Part shown: in pieces, positions 41,811-54,424 of the stretch
Layout of the letters: every line of letters starts with the position of its first letter
Position numbering within the stretch: the first letter of the stretch is position 1
Assembly (NCBI GenBank): GCA_018292915.2
Contig: JACVVK020000204.1
Location: 155,001 to 219,000 of the forward strand
Reading direction: 5' to 3'
From: Batillaria attramentaria
Lineage: Eukaryota; Mollusca; Gastropoda; Batillariidae
DNA length: 64,000 nucleotides
The notes under the pieces: model-generated
What the model saw: only the letters and a program-made list of their open reading frames with translations
Told to the model about the DNA's origin: nothing
Databases searched by the model: none
Translations under genes and position numbers: made by a program

Positions 41811-44800
41811 CTTATTTGGCGGTTTGTGGCGTCGCTAACTGCAGACTGTCGTTAACTGCAGACAGATCGCAGAAACTGATGATAACTGGGATACATCACT
41901 AATTTGGTAATTAAGGCACACTGATAATGTTAACACGCCTCCACCTAAGGATTTGTTGATCAATAAAAGCAGCAAACATAACGTAGTTTAATAATTTGCT
42001 TTCCGTGATAATTTAATGAGAACTCCCAAACAATGCGGTGCTGACCTTAGCGTTGCACTCACGAGTCACTTTGAGCACTGCTGTGTCGGATGGAAACCAA
42101 GAGGAAAAGTGAGGGTTTTTTTTTTTTTTTTTTTACCTGGTAAAGTGATGACATTTTGTAAGTAGAAGTCATAATATTAAATGGAATTAGGCATACAGTC
42201 CCCCGTGGCCGATTTCAGTTATTTGTATTACCGTACTTTCCATAAAAAAATCACAAGTTCTCAATACATTCTCATGGATTTTTATTCAATCATCTAAAGT
42301 CGAAGTTGTAGGCGCCGGTACTGATATTATGACTCCCACTTACAAAATGTCATCATTTTACCATAAGCACTTAGTCGAAAAGGTGAGGTCGGTTACCGTG
42401 CACTCCCCCGGCGACTCTATTAGACCAGTTTAAAAATGAACCTTGGGGTGTGCTGAGCACATTAGATCATTGTTCCCAAAAATCGGCTGGGTTGCACCAA
42501 GAGTTACAGCCCTTTAAGTGAGGGTACTGTCCGCGCTCACTGACCACACGCACCATAATGCATTGACAAGCAGTGATTTCAATCACTCAAAAGTTTCCCT
42601 TATATTTCACAAAATAGATAAGACCATGTATGACTATATTTATAAACGTTTCTTGTCTTCAATCAAACAAACAAAAACAAAATACAGCTGGATACTGCTT
42701 CACAGTGTTGGTTGACGTAAGCCAAGTATTCCACCAGTGGGGAAAGTCTTGAATGGAGGGAGACAATGCCTTGTTCTCTTTCCTTGAGTCTAATGCATCA
42801 TATCTGTGTGCGTTTCTTTGTCTCACGTTTTCAGAGAAAGTGTTAATCTCTACCAGAACATGTGAAAAAACGTTAGGTAGAGTGCATCTAAAGCAGCCCT
42901 TAAAGGCAATATCGTTGTTTCAAATCGTGATAAAATCAAACAGAACTGCTCTTTTCTGTTTTCTGAAATCAAATATGTCTGTATATACATCTGTCGGCAT
43001 TTCTTTGCTTCAGAGAACCCAGGCGGGGTATGTTGGTTATTACGTTTTTTCCTTGATTTTGTTAAGACGATAATACGAGATTGCCGTAGGTAATGTGCTA
43101 GTTGTATGCATCCTACCTGACTTTTTCAACGTTTGTCTGGAGCAATTCATTATTTTCTCTGGTGATCTGATTAATAGTAGTTCTTTCGGTAAAATATTGC
43201 TTGAAGGTATTCATAAAAGACATGTCTTGTACTTCGACATGATGGGGGTAGGAGCTTAAATTTTATACTGTGAATCCCAGGCACAATGCAATATCAAATT
43301 ACCATGTTTGTTATAATGCAGATACCCCGCTTGAGTTCTCCGAGACAAAGGATTGCTGACCGATGTGATACATTTGGTGTAAAAAAGAGAAAATGGTGTT
43401 TTTTCCTTGATTATATTAAGACCTAAAACAAAGAGAGTGCAATGATGTGCTATTTTTAAGTGCAACCTACTCGACCTCTTCCACTTCTGCATGGAGCATA
43501 TAACTATTCTCTGAAGAAGTATTGATTCGCAATAGTTCTGTTGGTAAAACTTCGCTTGAAGGTATGTCCTGTGCATAAAAATGATGGGGGGTAGGAACTT
43601 GAATCTAATGCTGTGAAACCCTGGCACATTGTAGCATTCAATAACCAGGTTTTTAATAACCCAGATACCACACATGGGTTCTCCGAGACAAAATATTTCT
43701 GACAGATAGGATACACAGGATTGAGGAAAAGAGAAACGGACTGTATTCCTCATATCTATTAAGACTTGAAACAACGCGATTGCCATGATGTGCTTGTTCT
43801 AATGCTACGTGCTTGACGTTTCTACTTTTGTGTGGAGCATATTATCGGTTTCTCTGAAGGCCTGTTGATGTGTAGTAGTTCTGTTGGTAAAACATCGCTT
43901 GTGTTTACCCATTAACAGACATGTCTTATACTTCACCATCACAGTGTTTGGGGGTGAGGAGCTCAAATCCAATACTGTGATGCCATGACACATTGCAGCA
44001 TCCAATAACAAGGTTTGAAATAACGCAGACACCTCCCCGGGGTCTTCAGAGACCAAAAAATGCCAACAGATGTAAGGCATCTGATTTAAGAAAAGAGAGG
44101 AGGGTAGGTTTTGTTTAATTATATCAAGATTTGACACAACGAAATTCCCTTCAATGGCTAGTTTTAATGCACGATACCTGACAGTTTCACATGTTCGGGC
44201 GGATATTATTACTTTGTACGAAAACGTGTTGATTGGTAGCAGTTACATTGGCGAAACACTGCTTAGGGTTATCCACAAAGAGATTTCTTGTCGTTTGACA
44301 TTTTTTTTTTTTTTTTTTTTGGGGGGGGGGGGGGTAGGGGGTTAAATCTCTTATTGTGACACCAAGACCCATCGCAGCACCGCAGAATAAGGTTCAGAAT
44401 ATTCCACATACCTCACTGCTGGCCGCAGAATAAGGTTCAGAATATTCCACATACCTCACTGCTGGTACCTGAGACAAAGAATTGCTGACAGCTTTGATGC
44501 GTTTGAGTTAAGAAGAGTAAAAAGGGCATTTTCTACGTATATCTACGATCTTCTGCAATGATGGAAAACTAGACTTACGCAAGTCAACACTGTGAAGCAG
44601 TATCCGGCTGTATTTCATTTCTGTTTGTTTTATTTCAGACTAGAGACGCTTATAAACACTGCCATGGATGGTTTGATCTGTATTGGCAAATAGAAGACAA
44701 ATTGTTTTGAGTGATTGAAATTACGTGTCTGTCAATTGCAGTCTGTTGCTTGTCTTCAGTGCGTTAAGAGCTGTAACTGTTGGTGCAAGCTAACGGTTTT

Positions 44801-45975
44801 ATGGGAACAATGATCTAATGTGTTCAGCACACCGTAAGGTTGATTTTTAAACCGGTCTAATAGAGTCGCTGGGGCCGGGTTCCAGGTTACCAGCTTTACC
44901 TTGTCGACAAAATGGCAAAAAATGTCCTGATTCTACTAAGACTTGAAACCACGCAATTAACAATGATGCGCAAGTTTTAATGCACCATATCCGACTTTTT
45001 TCATTTTTTTCTGGTGCATAATGTTATTTTCTCTGAAGACATGTTGATTTGTAGTAGTTCTAGTGGTAAAACATCGTTTGGGGTTACCATTACAGACATG
45101 TCTTGTAATTCAACATTTTGGGGGGTGGGGAGCTTAAATCGGTTACTGTGACGCTAAGACACATTGCAGCATCAAATAATCAGGTTTGTAATAACCAACA
45201 TACCCCGCCTAGGTTCTCTGAGACAAAGAAATGCCGACAGATGTAACATATTTGATTTCAGAAAACAGAAAAGAGCAGTTCTGTTTGATTTTATCACGAT
45301 TTGAAACAACGATATTGCCTTTAAGGGCTGCTTTAGATGCACTCTACCTAACGTTTTTTCACATGTTCTGATAGAGATTAACACTTTATCTGAAAACGTG
45401 TTCATTGATAGTAGTTTTACTGGCAAAACATTGCTGGGATAATCCACAAGAGAGATTTCTTGTAATTTGACAATTTGGGGGGTAGGAGGTTAAATCTGAT
45501 ATTGTGACACCAAGACACATTGCAGAAGGACACAGTCAAGTTTGAAATAACCAGAATACCCACTTACGGTATATGAGACAAAGAAATGCACACAGATATG
45601 ATGCATTAGACTCAAGGAAAGAGAACAACGCATTGTCTCCCTCCATTCAAGACTTTCCCCACTGGTGGAATACACGGTAACCGACCTCACCTTTTCGACT
45701 AACTCACTTTTTCCGCCTTGTTTCCATCCGAAACAGAACAGCACATGATACGCATACGTGCACGCCATTCGGCTTGCAAATCAGTCACGCGCCTGTACCT
45801 GGAATGTGTATAACGAGATGAGGAGTGCGGGGAGTGCTCCTTATTTCCCACATGCGCCTACAACTTTCTGCAGTTAACGACAGTCTGCAGTTAGCGACGC
45901 CACAGCGGTTCGTCACTGTATTCTTCATAGATCGTATGCATATGCTGCTCACTTGAACCACCAAATAAGCAAACC
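41811..45975. mobile_element. About 4.2-kb inverted-repeat structure
   Basis: The left end (TGCTTATTTGGCGGTTTGTG, GGCGTCGCTAACTGCAGACT) has its complement at 45865-45970, where about 60 extra bases split the arm. Inner arms pair 42745-42960 with 45280-45660 (GGGAGACAATGC, TCTGAGACAAAGAAATGC, AAGGCAATATCGTTGTTTCA). The middle (43.1-45.1 kb) is built from five or six diverged copies of a unit of about 300-400 bp. Each copy has TGTTGATT..GTAGTAGTTCT, GGTAAAACATCG and a GGGGGTAGG block. There is no transposase or RT frame. It is probably a composite of nested foldback units. Confidence 0.65.
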
Positions 45976-45985
45976 TGAAGTCAGG

Positions 45986-46205
45986 GTGTGGCGCCATGTG
46001 GACTCGGAGCAGGAAGGTTTCCATGTTGTTCAAGCGTATTTAGCGATTATATATTTTCTCGGTGAGCAAAAACACTGTCCCATTATGTTCGTGCGTCTGA
46101 CGGAGTGATTTATCTACATGTAGTACGTACACGCTTTGCTGACAGTGTGGAACTGATAGCATCTGATTTGAATAGAACGCTTGCCCTGAAAGTGAAAGTA
46201 GCAAA

Positions 46206-46286
<81 letters not shown>

Positions 46287-48021
46287 GGGGGGGGGTGGGT
46301 TGCTACAGATAACGGCATTCTACTCCGCCCAGTGACTGTAGCTATTATAACAATAGTGATCACGGAATAACAAGATGACTGTGTTCATCTGCTTGAGACT
46401 TTTGATAATGTGTACCTGTTGGTTTCAACGCACGCACAAACAGTCTGAACAGTTGTTATGACATAAGAGACGCACTCGATTCCTCACACAGGTGTGACGT
46501 GTACAAGCGTGTGTCGGACGTACAGACAGTGTAATACCTTTGGCTATCAACGTGTTGACTTCTGTAATATGTATGAGTGTCTTATTTTACATGGGTTGTC
46601 AAAGACTGAAACGGAGATGTTCGAACCTAGTTACACTTTATGCCGCACCACGGAAACAGTGTTGTAATTTATTCTTTTAGCATCCTCCGAAGTATTCAGT
46701 ACAAATTTTGTTCACTACTCTCTCAAGGTTAGTGGTTGAACCTTCCCATTTACCTGTGTTGTTGAGTTTGAATGTGGTTTATACCAGTTCTGGTACCGAG
46801 GAAGAGAACGTTGAATCAGGGGATGGAGGAGTCTAAACGTACTTGTGAGCTACCGATCAGGACGGGGAGTACTTAACACAGGTAGGTTCACATGTGCTGC
46901 ACGACGATCTGTCGCATGACGTTAATGCCTCGCTTGACGAGTTCACGAAGTGTGTACTGTGAGCGAGTCAGTGCATGAAAAAGGAATTTAAGGCACGTAT
47001 GGTACGTGTGTAGCGCCCCGGGGGGTCGTCGTGGTTGTCGGGAACGCTACAGATTTAGTTTAGTGAGCTACTCTGACATGTGTGTTAAGGATGACTGAAG
47101 TGCGAAAGAGTATTGCATCATACTGTCGGGCCTACGTGCCACACACATCTACGTGCCACACACATCTACGCACTCAATCACTCATCAAACTTACACTATC
47201 TCTCGAAAGAAACAACTGACAAGAGAGTAAAAATCAGAGTGTTCACTTATTCCAATAAAAGTTACATGCGGATCATATGAATCGTTAGATGTAATAAGGC
47301 AACACAGATTCGGCTCAAAATATATGAGCGTGATGATTAATACTTGTCGGGCAACAAACTAGAGACTACTAAACACTACTCTACAAATACAACAAAAGAA
47401 TGCGGGAAGAAACTAAGCTGCAAAATGTGGGACGGGACAGTACAGCTGAAAGTAGCGGGGAGTGGACAATTCCGTGAATGATGTAAACCGAGAGCGCGGT
47501 CACTCTGTGAATGGAATTCCTAATGCCTAGTGACCGTCGGTACTGAATGAACAGACAATACACACTCAGCCGCGTGTGTGCTGCGTGTTATACAAGAAGC
47601 TGGGAAACCTCCCTCTCTGACTGGGCATGAAACAAAGGAGCCTGACTCTAGAGTCTCTCTAAACTTTAGAGACGTTCTATCTCTCCGTCTAAACCAGGAG
47701 TACAAACTTACATAACCCTTAATTTACATAACTGTTCTGACTAGTACTATTAAATATCAGATCTCTTAGAGTACTTCGAACTAATACAAGTATCTTCCTA
47801 CTTTACATCAACAGTTCTCTGGCGAAAAGGGAATAAAATGAGGCACAGTCACCGATTGTTTTAAGACTAATTCCAAGGTCCGACTTCAGTGGTTCCAAAC
47901 ACAGTTCACAACTGAATAATCCAATACTAGTACAGAATCACAGATCCTTCTCAGTGCACATAGTTCCTAACAGAAGAGGCATCCAGTAACAGGTCCAACA
48001 CTGGTCACAAAATACTGACTC
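45986..48021. other. 2 kb without recognisable gene
   Basis: A long (GT)n at 46207-46284 with a poly-G end, and a duplicated ACGTGCCACACACATCT at 47139-47170. The remainder holds only short frames. Confidence 0.55.
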
Positions 48022-48183
48022 CAGGGGCCGGTTGCACTGCTTCAGCCTAACTATACATCTCTTACGCCCGACTAAACTCCTTACGCGGGTATAGTTAGTC
48101 TGTTGATTTAAGTCCGTTGCTCTGCTAGTGACTAGGACCAGGACTAGCTACGCCTGGACTAACTGCTACGGACTAAGCCAGCG

Positions 48184-48519
48184 TCAAAAAGTTGGAATGG
48201 TCCCCGCGCTGAAACGAGAGGAATGAGGTATATTTCTATTTATAAACCGAAGGGAAGTAACTCGGCACTTGTGTATCAGTGTGTATTGTGTCATGGTTTG
48301 TGCTGCGTGTTCTGTGTTTGTATCTGCGGTGTGTGTTATGGTCCTTATTGAGTGTTCTGTGTTTGTGTCCGTGGTGTGAGCAGTTGTGTGTGTTGAGGTG
48401 TGAGCTGGGGTGTGTTCCGGTGTTGTGTAAGTAGAAATATTGTCAGGTGATGATGATGATGAGAGTGAAGATGGATATATGATATTGATGGATGAGGATG
48501 ATGCTTGTGGTGAAGTCAT
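48184..48519 (-). CDS. Ser/Thr-rich exon-like segment, minus copy
   Basis: Preceded on the minus strand by an acceptor-like sequence (TTTTCTTTCCACAG, then AAATGAC). It encodes MTSPQASSSSINIIYPSSLS and then TTPEHTPAHTSTHT-type sequence, for 111 residues. An inverted copy at 50054 keeps both the acceptor and the first 60 or so residues. Shared protein with mostly in-frame differences suggests past coding, probably of a gene carried by the mobile element. No family is recognised, and the low-complexity Thr/His part carries little weight. Confidence 0.35.
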   Translation of the reverse strand: MTSPQASSSSINIIYPSSLSSSSSPDNISTYTTPEHTPAHTSTHTTAHTTDTNTEHSIRTITHTADTNTEHAAQTMTQYTLIHKCRVTSLRFINRNIPHSSRFSAGTIPTF

Positions 48520-49037
48520 TTCTGTGGAAAGAAAAGTAAGAAGTTCGGTAAATGTGGATGTGTCTGTAGTTCTTTTCTCTTAATTGTGGAGAGAAGAGAA
48601 ATGGTTGGAGGAGAAACAAAGAAAAAGGGTTGGGGGAAGGGGGGAAATTAGGGGGTAGGGTTGGAATTTTTTTTTTTTTTTAAATTTCCGGAAGGTGTTA
48701 AATATGGATTGGTGGGTGAGGAAGGGAGGGTACCCATAAAAATCTTGACCGTAGCGGGACGCGTTTCGTCGGACTTTCACCGGCTCATCAGCCGCTTTTG
48801 GTCAAGACAGGGGAGAAGGGAGCTAAGGGTAAGGATGGAAGCAGGACGAGTAAACTATGGCGCAAATTTAAAACAAGATGTAGCGATTGAGACTTTGACT
48901 TAATTATCCAGTGTCGTGGAAGTTCATGGTTTAGAAAGGAGTGAATACTTACTGGAAGGATTTACAGTGAATTTGAAGTTAATTACTGAAAGAGTTAAGA
49001 AAATTTTATTATTTAAGTGGTTATAAGTGAAACTACT

Positions 49038-49105
<68 letters not shown>

Positions 49106-50053
49106 GTAAAAAGTACTTAGAAGAAAGTGAGGAGGGAACGCGCAGGAAGAGGATTGTGAGATAAGTGAAAAGATGCAAAACTTTGGATAACGAATCAACT
49201 TAATTTTTGCACATCCTGCATCCCGCATCGCAGTTGCTAAGTATGCCGGCTACTTAGTCAAGCCTTACGCCTACCCAGGAGGTGGCGTAAATTTAGGCCA
49301 CAGCGAAGGGCCTAAAACACACACGGTGACGCGGCTATCCCAATTCTGACCGGCTTGCGGCGTTGAGCGCTGCGTTGCTTGGCCGCACGCGACTTCTCTC
49401 AGAAAATCATCTGCGCTGTACACGTGAAAGCTTGTCTCGACCTGAGGTTGGCCTGTCTTGTCGCAAAGGTCTCTGTTCAACTCGTAAGTGGTTTTTGTGG
49501 TGCTACTTGCGCGTACACTCACGTTGGAAACAATTTAGTCTCGTTTTCTGTAGAAAATTCACTTTCATTCGCGATAATATAAAATTACAGAAAGGAAAGT
49601 CAAGTTTATGAAAACGTCCTAGTTTTATAATATGTCTTGCGCGCCATACCTAGAAAATTATTGCAATTTGTGGCTTACATCGCGCGCAGTTCGAGAAAGA
49701 AAATTGGTAGTGAACATTTTGTGGTTATGAACCGGCACTCGCCCCGGCTAAGAACCAGCTCTATTTGGTTTGTGCGTGGCTAAGAACCGACCAGCTTCTC
49801 CTTTCTTTTCTCCTATGCGAATATTATGATTTAGGGGGTTTTAGGTGTCCCATTTCAGATGAAACTGTCAGGGAACGTAGTGGATAATAACCTACCAGTG
49901 TTATTTTCAAAAAATATTTCCCTACCCTTCCAATTTCAACCCCCTCCCCCCTTCCTCCTTTTTTCCACAACCATATCTCCTCGCTTCACAATTAAGATAA
50001 AAGAAACAAAGACACACCATATTTACTGAACTACTTATTTTCTTTCCACAGAA

Positions 50054-50485
50054 ATGACCACACCACAGACATCATCCTCATCTATCAATATCAATTATCC
50101 ATCTTCACTCTTCTCATCATCATCACCTGAAAATATTTCAACCTACACAACACCGGAACACACCCCAGCTTACACCGCAACACACACCACAGCTCACACT
50201 ACAGACACAAACACAGAACACTCAACAAACACCATAACACACACCATGACACACACCACAGATACAAACACAGAACACGCAACACAAACCACGACACAAT
50301 ACACAAACACTTCAGAGGAATTGGAAATCATTAACAGAGAATTCGACAAACCCAGGACACATACACAAGAGACACTGACACAGCACTGCAACACTTCTAC
50401 ATTGCACACCAACTACACCAACTCATCACTGACATCCACTCACACAACACCACCACCAACAATACTTCCAGCGACACTCACATAA
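50054..50485 (+). CDS. Ser/Thr-rich exon-like segment, plus copy
   Basis: Follows TTTTCTTTCCACAGAA and opens with MTTPQTSSSSININYPSSLF, closely matching the minus copy at 48519. It runs 143 residues through Thr/His/Asn-rich sequence (TTDTNTEHSTNT). The homology with the other copy also covers about 150 bases upstream of the acceptor. The segment 50490-51400 beyond it is A/C-rich and low complexity, so the end of any real exon is unclear. Confidence 0.35.
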   Translation: MTTPQTSSSSININYPSSLFSSSSPENISTYTTPEHTPAYTATHTTAHTTDTNTEHSTNTITHTMTHTTDTNTEHATQTTTQYTNTSEELEIINREFDKPRTHTQETLTQHCNTSTLHTNYTNSSLTSTHTTPPPTILPATLT

Positions 50486-51400
50486 TTATGCACCACATCT
50501 CACACTACCAGGCGCAACACACTTCTTTATGCAAAACTTACTTACAGACATCAACCTTAGAATCAAAAGTGCACTCATTCACCGCATAATGGACCTTCAA
50601 TCATACCACACAATCAAGTCTACTCCATACTGAACACAACAACACTGCTTACAGACAACATAATGAACATAATGGACAGATTGAAACACATGATCACACG
50701 TACAGGAACAGACACCACATATGACAATACTTGACGCATGCACTAATAACACACCTCTACCACCACGCTTACGCATGCCCACACCTACACAACACCTGCA
50801 TCCACACCTAAACCTGTGCACACACAAACCACATCTACATCTGCACCACCCCCATCCACACTTACACTACCCTCACACTCATCCACATCTGCCCCACTCT
50901 CAACCAAACCACCACCCTCATCCACACACACACCTGAACCACCCTCATCTGGACCCCTACCTGAAGCACCCTCATCAAGCAAACCTACACGTACATCAAC
51001 ATCTTCCACATCCGCATCTAAACCACCCTCATCTACATATTACGCACACACCATTCACATCCACATCCACATCTGCACCCACATCATCCTCATCACACCC
51101 CAAATACTGCACTAAACCACGACACCCATACACAACATCCACATACGCCACACCAACAGAACACACAGACCACTCTTACCTTCACCACACTGCAGAAAAA
51201 AACGTTACTTCCAAACCCAGCCACACACCCACACAGATGCCCACGCACACCACTTCTACAGACACCTAACAAACCAGCACACATCACACTGATAAACACT
51301 AACCAACACACACGCGCACACTGATACACACCACAAATCATACATTTGAAGCCATAACTCCAAATCATCTTTCATACTCATTTTCATTCTCATCTCCATC
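50054..51400. repeat. G-depleted A/C-rich low-complexity tract
   Basis: About 1.35 kb in which the plus strand is almost without G and consists of ACA, CCA, CAT and CTC words such as CCACATCTGCACC. The Pro/His/Thr frames on plus and the Val/Cys/Gly frames on minus all follow from this composition. Confidence 0.85.
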
Positions 51401-52473
51401 TTCACACGAAATAAAAAAAAAAAAAATTCATCGCACCACTGTAAGTGTTCCTCCTCTCACTTTTTGGATGGTTTGTTGGTTATAATACTTTTATTATTCC
51501 TTTCCATTAAAAAAAAATCTCTGGATGGGGTTACTGGGTAAAGTCGATGTCTTCTTTCCATAAACAAAACAAATCCAAACCTAATAATTATATGAGTACA
51601 TGTTTTCCACAGTTTCCCTGGCATTCACATGAGAAACAGTCACCTAACTACATGGGATCATAGATTAAGACTTCCAGGTCTATTCACTGGCGCTAGTGAT
51701 GTATAGCTCAGATAGTGCGGAATGACCTTGAAATTGTCTAACTAAATGCTGCGTTGGTATTTCCTGTTGTCACCGTGTCAGTATGCAAACGTGTAACTGT
51801 TAAAAATACCGCAGACACCTCGTTGTTCGCAACTTTTCTTCAGCCAGAAATGTGGAGTATTGGCCGGTTCATATCCAAGGAGGCAGCTGGTTCATAGCCA
51901 GCATCAAACCAGACGGTTGGCCGGTTCTTAGCCGAGGATTTCGCACTGCTCTGATATTTTTTTAAATTGCGAAAACACTAAAGCATTCTACGTCACAAAA
52001 TTTGGGATGCAAGTCACAAAGATATCACGGATACGTGTCTGTTTTGAAACTACTGGAATTAACGTGGTATTTTTTGTCAGCTTCGTGTTAAACTGCAAAA
52101 TAGCTCTCGAGTCTCATTGCAGTCGAACAAATATGACTCGTGTCCTTACATGAATAACATTTTCGATGTAAAATCACTTTGGGTGGGAAGATGAAAGTCT
52201 TACTGATATTTGCATATAACAATATGATCAAATTCATTTCAGTTTTTAGCCTTCCTGGCAGCATTCTTGTACGTCACCGCATGCGTCTCGCGCTTTTCCG
52301 GCCTAAAACAGTCACTGCGGCCGACAGCCGGTCGGATTCGCGGCATAGCCGCGTCACCGGTGTGTAAAATGTGCTAGTCGGAAGCCGTGCAACGGCCGTA
52401 AAGATAGTCTACTCATCGGCCGTTCCTACGTCCGAACTAAGGTCTTATACCCAAGCAGTGCAACCGGCCCCAG

Positions 52474-53110
52474 AGGCTGAGGGGCTAAGCCTGAACATAA
52501 GAAGTGAGGAAGAGGATTCGGGGGCTGGAGGGACGACACACAGTCTCTGGGACTCTCAGAAAGCGACTGAGGAAAACGCGGGAAACTCTCGCTATTATAA
52601 GGCTCTATCTTTAGTGTTTATGCAAGAAATCACGCGCTCATCACGCGCTCACGTGAAAACTGACCCTTCACTGTGGCTAGCTTGCCCCAATTTAAAAGTG
52701 CGCCTGTACTAAGAATGGCTGTTATACTGAACACAAACATAGCGAAGTGCGTCTTCGCTACACGTGCAGACAATTCAAAATCCCTTGGTTTGACACTACC
52801 TGTCAAACGCTGAAAACAGAAACTTAGCCACTTCTGAAAACATTTAGAAAGACTTTACTCCAAGAGGACTGACTAAATTATATAGAAAAACGCAAAGAAT
52901 ATCGAATTCTTTTGCAGAAACAAGAACACACGCGTCAGCAACTGGGGAGACTCCACAGTAATAATTAATCACGCGCCTAAAACCTGTCGGAGGAAAGTCG
53001 GCATTAGTGCAAAAATTACACAGGTGCATCGGGTAACTCATTTACAGCAGGTCTTTTCTGTCGATGCAAATAATCCCGGAGACTACAACACCCAGATTAT
53101 CTACATGCAA
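52474..53110. other. Stretch without recognisable gene
   Basis: Between the TIR element and the first RT fragment. Short frames only. Confidence 0.5.
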
Positions 53111-53436
53111 TAGATGCACTGTTCACTTGAGAGATTTAATCGACCTATAGAGAAGTCAGAGGTTAGGGATGTTATCCACACGTCAAAGGAAGATAAGGCC
53201 GGTGGTATGGAGGGGATTTTAAACAAGATGTTAAAACTTGGAAGAGATAGACTGGGGCACCTTTCGGTGACGTGCTTCTATACAGCTTTTAACATGGTTA
53301 CATATCCACAAGCATGGAGGTTATCAGCAACTGTTCCCATTCGCAAAAGGTTGTACTGAGGGGGTAAACTATATGTGGCCTTTGATTCAATTCAAAGAAA
53401 ACTTAAAGTTTGTTAAATGTGCTAGAAAAGTCCTGC

Positions 53437-53671
53437 ATTTCAGGTAAATTTTTTTTTTTTTTTTTTATTTGCTGCCCCAACTCTTTGCCGGCTCCAGTGG
53501 TATTCCTCCCAGGTCATGGGTGGAACCCACGGAGGACTCGGAAGCTGGGACAATTTTTATTATGCATGATGATGGAGATGAGGATGATAGTAAGATGATG
53601 CTATGGAGGTCCATGTGGTTTGGGACTGCGGGACAGGGCCGCATTCCACGCTTCCTATTTCAGGTAAATTT
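53437..53671 (-). mobile_element. Poly-A retroposon inserted in the RT, with perfect 15-bp target duplication
   Basis: ATTTCAGGTAAATTT stands at 53437-53451 and again at 53657-53671. Between them is about 205 bp that, on the minus strand, ends in a run of about 15 A preceded by CAGCAAATAAAA. This is the signature of a reverse-transcribed polyadenylated RNA. The body has no tRNA-like head and does not match other repeats in the window. It may be the 3' end of a host transcript or a SINE of another kind. Confidence 0.85.
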
Positions 53672-53957
53672 ATCAAAATATTAAAGGCCACGTAAAAGGT
53701 AGTGTTTGCGTGCGTCCGTATAAAGAGCAAATGTACTGACGCCTTTGAACGTACACGCGGTTTCAGTCAGGGTTGTAATTTGAGTCCAACAAGTTTCTCA
53801 GTGTTTAGTAACCAAACAGCGTTAGAAATAAAAGAGACGGGCAAGCATGGCATACAGTTTTCAACGGGGCTTATAAAGCTTACACTTTATTTTACTGTTT
53901 GCTGATGACTCAGCATTAATATCTTACACATCAGTCGGTCTTCAGACACTCTACAAT

Positions 53958-54424
53958 ATTGCTGTAGTCTTGCTTAAATCTTTACAGTCTTGCTCAACAC
54001 TCTACAGTCTTGGTGCAGTCTTGCTTAGAACTCTACAGTCTTGCTCAACACTCTACAGTCTTGGTGCAGTCTTGCTTAGAACTCTACAGTCTTGCTCAAC
54101 ACTCGACAGTCTTGGTGCTGTCTTGCTTAGAACTCTACAGTCTTGCTCAACACTCTACAGTCTTGGTGCTGTCTTGCTTAGAACTCTACAGTCTTGCTCA
54201 ACACTCTACAGTCTTGGTGCTGTCTTGCTTAAATCTTTACAGTCTTGCTCAACACTCTACAGTCTTGGTGCTGTCTTGCTTAAATCTTTACAGTCTTGCT
54301 CAACACTCTACAGTCTTGGTGCTGTCTTGCTTAAATCTTTACAGTCTTGCTCAACACTCTACAGTCTTGGTGCAGTCTCGCTTAAAACTCTACAGTCTTG
54401 CTCAGTATTATACAGTCTTGCTGT
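53958..54424 (+). repeat. 51-bp minisatellite grown in frame within the RT
   Basis: About nine units; each encodes 17 residues of the form LGAVLLKSLQSCSTLYS. The first unit arises from the RT sequence TLYNIAVVLLKS right after the FADD motif, and the last passes into CDELQLEVNTDETKVMVF, the normal continuation. Two alternating subtypes (CTTAGAACTC and CTTAAATCTT) are visible. Confidence 0.95.

Larger units (their letters stand above)
48022..52473. mobile_element. Harbinger-like TIR element, 4.45 kb
   Basis: Perfect 18-bp inverted ends, GGGCCGGTTGCACTGCTT at 48025-48042 and its complement at 52453-52470, are flanked by CAG on both sides (48022-48024, 52471-52473). A GGGC start with a 3-bp duplication fits the PIF/Harbinger group. 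I see no transposase or Myb-like frame, so it is probably non-autonomous or decayed. The inside carries two inverted exon-like segments (next entries), (GT)n at 49041-49092, and a second inverted pair (GGTGACGCGGCTAT at 49324 and its complement near 52336). Confidence 0.75.

Noticed and set aside
50721..51269. Pro/His-rich secreted protein
   Set aside because: Composition follows from the G-free A/C-rich sequence. Other frames are equally open and no splice or domain evidence supports it.
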